From Gluconacetobacter tumulicola (GTDB lineage Bacteria; Pseudomonadota; Alphaproteobacteria; Acetobacterales; Acetobacteraceae), in NCBI RefSeq assembly GCF_014174215.1, contig NZ_JABEQL010000008.1, forward strand, positions 62,001-126,000: a stretch of 64,000 nucleotides of DNA. The letters run 5' to 3'. How positions within the stretch are numbered: position 1 is the stretch's first letter; each line of letters starts with the position of its first letter. Positions 56,992-64,000 of this stretch are shown here, piece by piece. A program made the position numbers and the translations under genes. The notes beneath the pieces are model-generated. The model saw only the letters and a list, made by a program, of their open reading frames with translations, ran no database searches and was not told the origin of the DNA.

Positions 56992-57399
56992 ATGGCTCAG
57001 AACTCATCGACCACCGACCAGTTGGTCAACACCCTGCGCGACACCATCGTTGCCATGGTGCGCCGTGACGGGCCCGATCTGTCGGCCCGCCAGCTTGGCG
57101 TCTTCCTCACCTGCTATCTCGAGGAAGGGGCCCATACTGTCCGTGGCCTCGCGGCGGCGCTGAACGTGTCCAAGCCCGCCATCACCCGTGCCCTCGACCG
57201 GCTCGGCGAACTGGATCTGGCCCGCCGCAAGGTGGACCCGATGGATCGCCGTTCGGTGCTGGTGCAGCGCACGCTGAAGGGCTCGGCCTATCTGCGTGAA
57301 CTGCGCTCGATCATGGGTGAGGCCGCTGGCGTGCCGGCGACCGGGCGCACGGCCAAGATCGTGCGCGAAGAGCGCGCGCCGCGCCGCGCTGCCGGCTGA
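56992..57399 (+). CDS. MarR-family transcriptional regulator
   Basis: The 135-residue protein is a winged helix-turn-helix: LSARQLGVFLTCYLEE, TVRGLAAALNVSKPAITRAL and DRLGELDLARRKVDPMDRRS form the HTH and wing with the conserved Asp-Arg. The C-terminal dimerisation helix is short and ends in a basic tail. Target and ligand are unknown. About 160 bases without a gene precede it. A hairpin follows. Confidence 0.88.
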   Translation: MAQNSSTTDQLVNTLRDTIVAMVRRDGPDLSARQLGVFLTCYLEEGAHTVRGLAAALNVSKPAITRALDRLGELDLARRKVDPMDRRSVLVQRTLKGSAYLRELRSIMGEAAGVPATGRTAKIVREERAPRRAAG

Positions 57400-57408
57400 A
57401 TTCGCCGG

Positions 57409-57434
57409 GACGGCTGCCCCTCCGGGCAGCCGTC
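57409..57434 (+). terminator. Terminator of the MarR gene
   Basis: A perfect 11-bp stem (gacggctgccc with gggcagccgtc) has a 4-base loop ten bases after the stop, followed by atttcc. The T run is weak. Confidence 0.75.
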
Positions 57435-57592
57435 ATTTCCATTCTGGAAGACGACAGACCGGTCGGACGAGCGGGCCGATAGCCAGGGGTGACCGATGGT
57501 CCGCCCGTGGCGTGCCTGCGCGCGCCCATAGGGGGGCCGATTCCCCATGCACGTCGATTCAGCCGATCGGGACAGACCGAAGGAGAAAGATC

Positions 57593-58057
57593 ATGCATAT
57601 GGCATCGCGTATCGTTGCCGTGGCCGCTCTCGCCGTTCCGTTTCTGACGACGTCCCTTTCGGGCCCGGTGACTGCCCGTGCCGCCGATGAATTGGGTACG
57701 CCTGTCGGGCGTATCCGGCTGGTTGCCAAATCCGCCGATGTCGGCGTCGGCTGGACGTGGGGCACGGGAACGCTGACCTACGGCCACCATACCTATCATT
57801 TCACCATCAAGGGCGGGTCGATCGCCGCGGTCGGATATTCGAAGGTCGAAGGCACCGGTACCGTCTATAACCTGAAGCACCTGCACGATTTCGACGGTAC
57901 CTACGTGGCCGGCAATGGCGAGGCTACGCTGGGCAGCGGTGTGGGTGGCAGCCTGCTGCATAACGGCAATGGCGTGACGATCAAGATCGACATGATCTCG
58001 CAGGGTGCGCGGCTGGCCGGCGCCGCCCAGGGGCTGGAACTGACGCTGACCCGCTGA
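57593..58057 (+). CDS. Exported protein of unknown function
   Basis: The 154-residue protein has a signal peptide (cleavage after ARA, near residue 30). The mature part is beta-rich and Gly/Thr-rich (GWTWGTGTLTYGHHTYHFTI, GTGTVYNLKHLHDFDGTYVA). It recalls small alphaproteobacterial exported proteins such as the DUF1134/EipA or SYLF type, but no family is assigned. A strong AGGAGAAAGA precedes ATG 57593. It stands between the MarR gene and the convergent WecA-like gene. Confidence 0.7.
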   Translation: MHMASRIVAVAALAVPFLTTSLSGPVTARAADELGTPVGRIRLVAKSADVGVGWTWGTGTLTYGHHTYHFTIKGGSIAAVGYSKVEGTGTVYNLKHLHDFDGTYVAGNGEATLGSGVGGSLLHNGNGVTIKIDMISQGARLAGAAQGLELTLTR

Positions 58058-58088
58058 CGGGTCCGCGGCAGCCGATCCGGGTCATCGT

Positions 58089-59105
58089 TCAGGCGGTGCG
58101 GGTCGGCTGCCTCATGCGTCGTTCGACGAAGGCGCTCCAGAGCAGTTGCGGCAGCAGGACGGCCATCAGGCCGGCCGCCACCCCCATGATGCCGTGCAGG
58201 ACGGCGTACGCCGCCATTCCTCCCCACAGGACGAACGACCAGTGGACAAGGGTGACGGCAACCGGCGAGAGGCCGCTCTGCGCTGCACGCTGGTAGAGAT
58301 GTTCGCGATGGCCTTCCATCAGGCGGGCACCGTTCCGCCAGCGGCGGACAAGCGTATACAGGACATCGTAGATCAATCCGCCCAGCAGCATGGGAACCAC
58401 GTACCATGCGGTCATGCCGGGGTGGCTTGCGCAGGTCAGCGCGAACGCGCCCATCAGCAGCCCGCAGGGCTGGCTGCCGACATCGCCCATGAATATGCGG
58501 GCCGATGGAAAATTGAACGGCAGGAAGCCTGCCAGCGCCGCCGCCAGCAGAAGGGCCATGGTCCCGAGGGGCGTGCCTGCCGCCAGGGCACCGAGGACAA
58601 GGCAGGCCAGCATGGCGGACCCCGATACCAGCCCGTTCAGCCCGTCCATGAAGTTGGCCGCATTGGTCGTGAAAACCAGGGCCGAGACCGCCAGGACCCT
58701 CCAGGCTGGAAAGGCCAGGGGCGTGGGCAGGATGGCGGGAAGGCCTGGGGGAATCGGCAATGTCATGGCCACCAGGAAAGCTGCCGCGATCTGCGCCCCC
58801 AGTTTGACGAGGGGGGGCCATTGATAGACATCGTCCAGCCAGGAAATCGCGCCCAGCAGGAGTGTCGCGGCCAGCAGGGCGGCGACGGGCAGGTCCAGCG
58901 GCGTCATGCCATGGAGCATGCGCCCGACGGGCACCGCCAATATGAATGCCCCCACGATGCCGATGCCCCCGCCCTTGGGCGTGGGCCTTGTGTGGGAACT
59001 GCGATGTCCCGGATGGTCCATGATGCCCAGGCGGATCGTCGCCGCGACGACGAGGCCGGCGGTGATCCAGGTGGCGAACAGCAGGAACGGGAAGGGGGCG
59101 ATCAC
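58089..59105 (-). CDS. Undecaprenyl-phosphate glycosyl-1-phosphate transferase, WecA/MraY family
   Basis: Such enzymes start glycan assembly by moving a sugar-1-phosphate onto undecaprenyl phosphate at the inner membrane. The 338-residue protein has about ten membrane segments, the SSHTRPTPKGGG start, LLGAISWLDDVYQWPPLVKL with the catalytic DD, NAANFMDGLNG, and ARIFMGDVGSQPCG. It is of the WecA/GT4 type rather than MraY. It is divergent from the CapD-like dehydratase, indicating a surface-polysaccharide locus. The sugar is unknown. Confidence 0.9.
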   Translation of the reverse strand: MIAPFPFLLFATWITAGLVVAATIRLGIMDHPGHRSSHTRPTPKGGGIGIVGAFILAVPVGRMLHGMTPLDLPVAALLAATLLLGAISWLDDVYQWPPLVKLGAQIAAAFLVAMTLPIPPGLPAILPTPLAFPAWRVLAVSALVFTTNAANFMDGLNGLVSGSAMLACLVLGALAAGTPLGTMALLLAAALAGFLPFNFPSARIFMGDVGSQPCGLLMGAFALTCASHPGMTAWYVVPMLLGGLIYDVLYTLVRRWRNGARLMEGHREHLYQRAAQSGLSPVAVTLVHWSFVLWGGMAAYAVLHGIMGVAAGLMAVLLPQLLWSAFVERRMRQPTRTA

Positions 59106-59166
59106 GGCCGGCTGCCGCGATGTTTTGTCGTCATGGCTTCTTCTAGCATGGAATGGGCTGGGCTAT

Positions 59167-61170
59167 ATGGTTGGGATAATGGCTCCGCAACGTCCTGACC
59201 TCGACGAGCCCGCCGACTGGCGGCGTCCGGTCAACCGAATCGCCGTCAACGTGATGCTGGATGGAGGGCTTGCCGCGCTCTCGGCTCCGCTGGCCCGCTG
59301 GCTGGCCGACCCTGGTGGCGGCCTGCTGCATCCGCTGTGGTTCATCGCGGGTGGCGCGATCACGCTGGTGCTCAGCAGCCTGCCATTCCGCGTCCAGCAG
59401 CAATATTGGCGCTTTTCCGGGGTGGATGACCTGCTGGGGATCGCCGGGGCGTCGGCGGCGAGCGCCCTCCTGTTCTCGCTGGGCCTCTATGCCACCGGCT
59501 TTCCGATTCCCACCCCGGCCTTTCCGTTCATCCATGCCTTGGTGCTGTTGGTGTCGTTGGGCGGGTTGCGGATCGTCTACCGCCTGTCCTGCCGGCATGC
59601 GACGCGGCGGTATCCGTCCTGCCAGGTGGTGCTGATCGGGTCTGATCAGTCTGCCGACCTGTTCATCCGCGCCATCGAGCGCGCGCCGCATTCGGCGTTC
59701 CGGGTTGCGGGCATCATGACCGGGGGGCGGCGGCAGACGGGGCGTAGAATCCATGGCGTGCCCATTCTGGGCCATGTGCGGACCATGGACGATATCCTGG
59801 ACCGCGCCCGTGGTGGAAGGGGCTGGCCCGACCTGCTGATTGTGACCGATGCCGAATTCCGGGGTGAGGAACTGGCGCGGGTCCTGACATCGGCCGAGCA
59901 GCGGGGCCTGTCCGTCCAGCGGGCGCCGGACCTGACCGAATTGACCCCGGCCGCCCGCCTGGAACTGCGGCCGATCGCGATCGAGGACCTGCTGAACCGG
60001 CCGCAGGTGGATCTGGACCGGGAGGGGATGGCGGCCCTGCTGGGCGGGCGCACGATCCTGGTGACGGGGGCCGGCGGGTCGATCGGGTCGGAACTGGCCC
60101 GGCAGATCGCGGGATATGCGCCCGGGCATCTGCTGTTGCTGGACCATGGGGAGTTTGCCCTGTGGCAAATCGACCTCGAACTGTCCGAGCGGGCGCCCGC
60201 CATCCGGCGCGAGGCGATCCTGGCCGATATCCGTGATCGCGACCGGATGGAGGAAATCTGTGCCCTCTATCGGCCGGAACTGGTCTTTCACGCTGCGGCC
60301 CTGAAGCATGTGCCGATGGTGGAAGCCAATCCGTGCGAGGGCGTGCTGACCAATGTGATCGGAACGCGCGTGGTGGCCGATGCGGCGGCGCGCAACGGGG
60401 CGTTGGCCCTGGTCATGGTCTCGACCGACAAGGCGGTGAACCCGTCCAGCCTGATGGGGGCTTCCAAGCGCGCGGCCGAGATGTATTGCCAGGCGCTGGA
60501 TGTCGAGGCCCGAAGCGGGGGCGGCAACGCCATGCGCTGCGTGACCGTGCGCTTCGGCAATGTGCTGGGGTCGACGGGATCGGTCGTGCCGCTGTTTCGC
60601 CGCCAGTTGGAGCGCGGTGGCCCGCTGACCGTTACGCATCCGGACATGCAGCGTTATTTCATGACGGTGTCCGAGGCCGTGGGGCTGGTCCTGCAGGCCA
60701 GCGTGCGCGGCACGATCCGCGACCAGGCCGGAAGCGGGACGGACACGCTGCTGCGCAATGGCGGGATTTTCGTGCTGGACATGGGCAAGCCGGTCAAGAT
60801 CGTCGATCTGGCGCGGCAGATGATCCGTCTGGCCGGGCTGCGTCCGCAGATCGACGTGCCGATCCATTTCACCGGCCTGCGTCCCGGCGAAAAACTGTTC
60901 GAGGAACTGTTCCATGGGCGCGAGGCCCCGGCACCGACCGATCATCCGGGCCTGCGCATGGCGACGCCGCGGATTGTGGACAGCCATGCGGTGGGGCTGG
61001 TCATCGACCGGCTGGCGGCGACCTGCCACAGCGGCGATGTGCCTTCGGTCCTTGCGCTGATCAAGGGTCTCGTTCCCGAATTCGCCCATAACCCGACAGG
61101 CGATCTGCACGATACGATGGCGGAACCGACATCGGAACCGACCGACGCCGAAAGGACGATGCATCCATGA
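59167..61170 (+). CDS. Nucleotide-sugar 4,6-dehydratase, CapD/WbpM/PglF-like
   Basis: The 667-residue inner-membrane protein has four N-terminal membrane segments, a Rossmann-like CoA-binding-type domain (QVVLIGSDQSADLF), and a C-terminal short-chain dehydratase domain. The nucleotide motif TGAGGSIGSE lies near residue 300. The active-site region SLMGASKRAAE has Met where epimerases have Tyr, as in WbpM and PglF. These enzymes convert UDP-GlcNAc to a 4-keto-6-deoxy sugar. ATG 59167 and 59179 are both possible. The aminotransferase gene overlaps by four bases, giving a route to an amino-deoxy sugar. Confidence 0.9.
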   Translation: MVGIMAPQRPDLDEPADWRRPVNRIAVNVMLDGGLAALSAPLARWLADPGGGLLHPLWFIAGGAITLVLSSLPFRVQQQYWRFSGVDDLLGIAGASAASALLFSLGLYATGFPIPTPAFPFIHALVLLVSLGGLRIVYRLSCRHATRRYPSCQVVLIGSDQSADLFIRAIERAPHSAFRVAGIMTGGRRQTGRRIHGVPILGHVRTMDDILDRARGGRGWPDLLIVTDAEFRGEELARVLTSAEQRGLSVQRAPDLTELTPAARLELRPIAIEDLLNRPQVDLDREGMAALLGGRTILVTGAGGSIGSELARQIAGYAPGHLLLLDHGEFALWQIDLELSERAPAIRREAILADIRDRDRMEEICALYRPELVFHAAALKHVPMVEANPCEGVLTNVIGTRVVADAAARNGALALVMVSTDKAVNPSSLMGASKRAAEMYCQALDVEARSGGGNAMRCVTVRFGNVLGSTGSVVPLFRRQLERGGPLTVTHPDMQRYFMTVSEAVGLVLQASVRGTIRDQAGSGTDTLLRNGGIFVLDMGKPVKIVDLARQMIRLAGLRPQIDVPIHFTGLRPGEKLFEELFHGREAPAPTDHPGLRMATPRIVDSHAVGLVIDRLAATCHSGDVPSVLALIKGLVPEFAHNPTGDLHDTMAEPTSEPTDAERTMHP

Positions 61171-62312
61171 CTGCCCCGTTTTCCGACAGCCTTCCGCCCA
61201 TCGCGTTTCTCGACCTGCCGGCGCAGCAGGCGCGGCTGGGCGATGCGATCCGGCAGCGGGTCGACACGGTATTGGCCCATTGCCGGTTCGTGATGGGGCC
61301 GGAGGTGGCGGAACTGGAGCAGGCCCTGGCGGCCTATGCCGGCGCGGGCGAATGCGTCGGCGTGTCCTCCGGCACCGATGCGATCCAGATCGTGATGATG
61401 GCCGAGGGCATCGGGCCGGGGGATGCCGTCTTCCTGCCGGCCTTTACCTATACGGCGACGGCGGAGGTGCCGCTGTTGCTGAATGCGACGCCGGTGTTCG
61501 TCGATGTCGATCCCCGAACCTTCCAGATCGACCCGGCCAGCCTGGAGCGGCGGATTGCGCAGGTGCGCGCCGCCGGGCGGTTGCGCCCGCGGGCGATCGT
61601 GGGGGTCGATCTGTTCGGGCAGCCGGCGCCCTGGCCCGCGTTGCGTGCGATCGCGGAGCGCGAGGGGCTGTTCCTGATGGATGATTGCGCCCAGTCGTTC
61701 GGTGGGGCGCTGTCGGGCCGCAAGCTGGGGCGCGAGGCCACGGCGACGACCCTGTCCTTCTTTCCGTCCAAGCCGCTGGGCGGCTATGGCGATGGCGGCG
61801 CGATCCTGACCGACGACCCGGAGCGGGCGGAGCTGTACCGCTCGCTGCGCACCCATGGCGAAGGCAAGACGCGGTACGAAGTGCTGCGTACGGGCATGAA
61901 CGGGCGGCTCGATACGATCCAGGCGGCGATCCTGCTGGCGAAGCTGGAAGGGTTCGACGACGAGCTGGCGCGGCGCGAGGCGATCGCGCGGGCCTATGAT
62001 CTGGGCCTGGAGGGGGCCATCGTCACGCCGGCACGGGTGGCGGACGCGCAGAGCGCGTGGGCGGTCTATGCCGTGCTGACCGAAAGCGAGGCCGCCCGCG
62101 CGGCCTTGCAGGATCGGCTGAAGGCGCATGGCGTGCCCTCGGCCATCTATTATCCGCGCCCGCTCCACCTTCAGCCCGCATATCAGGGCCATCATGACGG
62201 AACGGCGTTGCCTGTTGCCGAAGATCTGGCTTGCCGTATTCTTGCCCTGCCCATCCACCCCGAACTGACGGATGCGGAGGTCGCGCGCATTGTCGCGGCT
62301 GTTCGCGGATAA
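61167..62312 (+). CDS. DegT/DnrJ/EryC1-type sugar aminotransferase
   Basis: This PLP enzyme transaminates a keto-sugar nucleotide, most likely the product of the upstream dehydratase. The 381-residue protein has AFLDLPAQQ at the start, VSSGTDAIQIVMMAEGIGPG, PAFTYTATAEV, the LMDDCAQSFGG segment, and the PLP lysine at residue 202 in FFPSKPLGGYGDGG. It overlaps the dehydratase by four bases. The product, probably a UDP-4-amino-4,6-dideoxy sugar, is inferred from the pairing. Confidence 0.93.
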   Translation: MTAPFSDSLPPIAFLDLPAQQARLGDAIRQRVDTVLAHCRFVMGPEVAELEQALAAYAGAGECVGVSSGTDAIQIVMMAEGIGPGDAVFLPAFTYTATAEVPLLLNATPVFVDVDPRTFQIDPASLERRIAQVRAAGRLRPRAIVGVDLFGQPAPWPALRAIAEREGLFLMDDCAQSFGGALSGRKLGREATATTLSFFPSKPLGGYGDGGAILTDDPERAELYRSLRTHGEGKTRYEVLRTGMNGRLDTIQAAILLAKLEGFDDELARREAIARAYDLGLEGAIVTPARVADAQSAWAVYAVLTESEAARAALQDRLKAHGVPSAIYYPRPLHLQPAYQGHHDGTALPVAEDLACRILALPIHPELTDAEVARIVAAVRG

Positions 62313-62329
62313 ATGAGAAAGACATTGGC

Positions 62330-62812
62330 ATGAGACGCGAAACAGCGCTGCTTCTGGGATTCCTGGGGGTCACGGTCGGGACAACGGCCGTGCTGTGGTC
62401 CTTCGCGATGCCGAATTTCAAGCCGCTGGCCATTCCCGAGATGAGTTCGGGGGTGATCAGCGTGGGGCCGATGCGCCAGCAGCGTGCGCTGTCGGCGGCG
62501 GAAATCCATACGCTCAATGACTGGCTGCAACATCATCGCGCCGTCTGGGGGCCGCTGGGACAGACGCCGCCTTCGTCGGGCGATGCCACCATCACCCTGA
62601 CGGCAAACCGGCCGGCTGGGCCGGACGGCAAGCCCGTCCCCTACAGCATGACGCTGTGGACCGGCATCAGCGCCGCCGACTGGAACGATACGGTGTTCCT
62701 GGAGGACCGGCCGGGTGTCGTGATCCGCGTTCATCAGTTCTCCGAAGGCGATTTCGCGCCGCTGCGTCAGCTTGTGGACCAGCATCCCTACGAGCGGACC
62801 GCCTTTCCGTGA
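62330..62812 (+). CDS. Small exported or membrane-anchored protein of unknown function
   Basis: The 160-residue protein has an N-terminal hydrophobic segment (ALLLGFLGVTVGTTAVLWSF) that could be a signal or anchor. The rest is a soluble domain (LSAAEIHTLNDWLQHHRAVW, PYSMTLWTGISAADWNDTVF). No family was recognised. It starts 17 bases after the aminotransferase and overlaps the HAD gene by four bases (GTGA). The operon suggests a link to the glycan locus, but none can be proven. Confidence 0.7.
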   Translation: MRRETALLLGFLGVTVGTTAVLWSFAMPNFKPLAIPEMSSGVISVGPMRQQRALSAAEIHTLNDWLQHHRAVWGPLGQTPPSSGDATITLTANRPAGPDGKPVPYSMTLWTGISAADWNDTVFLEDRPGVVIRVHQFSEGDFAPLRQLVDQHPYERTAFP

Positions 62813-63411
62813 TTGCCGTCCCGGCGCATGCGACGGCACTGATCTTCGATTGCGACGGTACGCTGGTCGATACGTTGCCGCTCTATCTGCGGGCGTGGCT
62901 GGCCGCGCTGCAGTCGGAGGCGGCGCATGAGGTGGCGCCGGAATGGTTTCATGGCCGGGGTGGGCTGTCGGAACACATGGTGCTGGACCTGATGGAGGCG
63001 GAACTGGGGCGGCCGCTGGATCGGGCCGCCGTCGTCCGTGCCGCCCGGCGGAATGTGCTGTCGGCCATGGCCGACCTGCGGGAAATCGCCGTGGTGGCGG
63101 ATCTGGCCCGCCGGTATCGGGGCACGCTGCCGATGGCGGTGGCGTCCAGCGGATCGCGCGAGATCGTGCTTGCGTCGCTGACCCGTACCGGATTGCTGGA
63201 CCTGTTCGATACGGTCGTGACCATCGACGATGTGGCGCGCCCCAAGCCGGCCCCCGACCTGTTTCTGGAGGCCGCGCGCCGGCTCGGCGCCGCGCCCGAT
63301 GGCTGCCTGGTGCTGGAGGATAGCGCCGAGGGGCTGGCGGCGGCCGGTCATGCCGGCATGCAGGGGGTGGATATCCGCCCGTATATCCGCCCCGCTACCG
63401 ACCGAGTGTGA
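62809..63411 (+). CDS. HAD-superfamily phosphatase/phosphoglucomutase-like hydrolase
   Basis: The 200-residue protein has the HAD motif I FDCDGTLVDT near the start, motif II in AVASSGSRE, and motifs III/IV in RPKPAPDLF and VLEDSAEG. The cap region places it with beta-phosphoglucomutase/GS1-type enzymes. Substrate is unknown; a sugar phosphate would fit the operon. GTG 62809 overlaps the preceding stop as GTGA and is taken as the start. Confidence 0.88.
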   Translation: MIAVPAHATALIFDCDGTLVDTLPLYLRAWLAALQSEAAHEVAPEWFHGRGGLSEHMVLDLMEAELGRPLDRAAVVRAARRNVLSAMADLREIAVVADLARRYRGTLPMAVASSGSREIVLASLTRTGLLDLFDTVVTIDDVARPKPAPDLFLEAARRLGAAPDGCLVLEDSAEGLAAAGHAGMQGVDIRPYIRPATDRV

Positions 63412-63416
63412 TGGTG

Positions 63417-63440
63417 CCGACCGGGTTCAGACCCGGTCGG
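63417..63440. terminator. Shared hairpin between HAD and AI-2E genes
   Basis: A perfect 10-bp stem (ccgaccgggt with acccggtcgg) has a tcag loop. It covers the stop of the leftward AI-2E gene and starts five bases after the HAD stop. It could end both convergent transcripts, although T runs are poor. Confidence 0.6.
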
Positions 63441-64000
63441 ACTTGTCGAGCGGCGGGCTGGCCCGGTCCATTACGGCCAGCAGTGCCGCCGTCAGCGGCG
63501 AGGCCAGGATCAGCCCCGGCAGGCCAAGAATGGTGCCGAACACGGTCTGCGACAGGATGGTCACGCCGGGCGGCATCTGCACCGCATGGCGCTGAATCAG
63601 CGGTGCCATGACATTGCCCTCGAAGAACTGGATGGCGGTATAGAGCCCCAGCACCATCAGCCCCTCGCGCGTGCCGACCGACAGGCCCAGCAGGATGGCG
63701 GGGATCGCGCCGATGAACGCCCCGATATAGGGAATGAAATTTGCCAGGCCGGCGACGACGCCCAGCGCCAGCGCCAGCGGCACGCCGATGAACCACAGGC
63801 CGAGCGCGGACAGCAGGCCGACGACGAACATGTCCAGCGCCTGGCCGGCGGTCCAGGCCCATAATGTGCGCCCCGCCACCAGCAGCAGTTCCCGCGCCGT
63901 CGGGCGGTGTGCCGTGGGGAACAGGCGCAGCAGGCCGTTGACGTACAGCGCGGGAGAAAGGGCGAAATACAGGCCGGCGATCAGGATCACCGCCAGCGTG
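63427..64000 (-). CDS. AI-2E family transporter (PerM/TqsA), C-terminal part (runs off the right edge)
   Basis: The frame is open to base 64000, so the start lies outside. About 190 residues remain, with five or six membrane segments and the family strings LGVVAGLANFIPYIGAFIGA, YTAIQFFEGNVMAPLIQR and ILSQTVFGTILGLPGLIL. Family members export autoinducer-2 or act as Na+/H+ antiporters; the real substrate is uncertain. It converges with the HAD gene. Confidence 0.92.
   Translation of the reverse strand, partial: TLAVILIAGLYFALSPALYVNGLLRLFPTAHRPTARELLLVAGRTLWAWTAGQALDMFVVGLLSALGLWFIGVPLALALGVVAGLANFIPYIGAFIGAIPAILLGLSVGTREGLMVLGLYTAIQFFEGNVMAPLIQRHAVQMPPGVTILSQTVFGTILGLPGLILASPLTAALLAVMDRASPPLDKSDRV

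Noticed and set aside
58048..58063. Hairpin gacccg/cgggtc at the end of the exported-protein gene
   Set aside because: The stem is six base pairs, overlaps the stop codon, and is not followed by T residues.

Overview
The window is about 64 kb of GC-rich DNA that reads as the chromosome of an acetic acid bacterium (Acetobacteraceae, most like Gluconacetobacter/Komagataeibacter). The strongest evidence is a PQQ-dependent quinohemoprotein alcohol dehydrogenase with its triheme cytochrome subunit (adhA-adhB) and a complete cyoABCD-type terminal ubiquinol oxidase operon. These are the two ends of the periplasmic ethanol-oxidising chain. Class I lysyl-tRNA synthetase, the secB/Tim44-like/mltA/smr neighbourhood, Usg, DUF4169 and the Suv3-like helicase/S4/fdxA order are all alphaproteobacterial. 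Genus and species cannot be fixed by reading alone.

Layout. 1-6.3 kb: end of an M20 peptidase, a frameshifted HExxH membrane protein, the leftward tsaD-rlmJ-gpsA operon, and the divergent heme genes hemC-hemD. 6.3-7.8 kb: a broken sugar-alcohol permease remnant and an AT-rich gene-free stretch. 7.8-14.6 kb: secB, then Tim44-like, mltA, an orphan DNA methyltransferase, a triheme cytochrome c peroxidase, smr and a periplasmic binding protein. 14.8-18.8 kb: hemF, then cytochrome b and c1 of a bc1 complex (no Rieske gene beside them) and mtnP. 18.9-24.4 kb: surface-glycan genes (an acyltransferase, two glycosyltransferases, a FkbM methyltransferase with a repeat-built coiled coil). 24.7-30.8 kb: dienelactone hydrolase, DUF4169, Usg, groESL behind a CIRCE operator, a LysR regulator divergent from a YeiH-type transporter, and a cold-shock protein. 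30.8-39.7 kb: DinG-like helicase, class I LysRS, an MprF-like membrane protein with half of its catalytic domain, MarC, a UDG-like protein and a sirtuin.

39.8-49.9 kb: adhB, adhA, thpR, a Bax-inhibitor-1 homologue and cyoABCD. A perfect FNR/Anr-type box lies upstream of the oxidase operon. 50-58 kb: a lipoprotein/coiled-coil exported pair, an eroded stretch, fdxA, an S4 protein, a Suv3-like helicase, an M17 aminopeptidase, a MarR regulator and an exported protein. 58-64 kb: a WecA-like glycosyl-1-phosphate transferase, divergent from a CapD/WbpM-like dehydratase, a DegT aminotransferase, a small exported protein and a HAD phosphatase, then the end of an AI-2E family transporter.

The genes group into heme synthesis (hemC, hemD, hemF) feeding the heme-rich respiratory enzymes (AdhA/B, bc1, ubiquinol oxidase, cytochrome c peroxidase), two separate polysaccharide or glycoconjugate loci, and housekeeping translation and protein-quality genes. 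Two genes, at 603-1348 and 6286-7217, are broken by apparent frameshifts. No rRNA, tRNA, CRISPR array, insertion sequence or phage gene was recognised. Stems, boxes and frames were checked by hand; no database search was possible.
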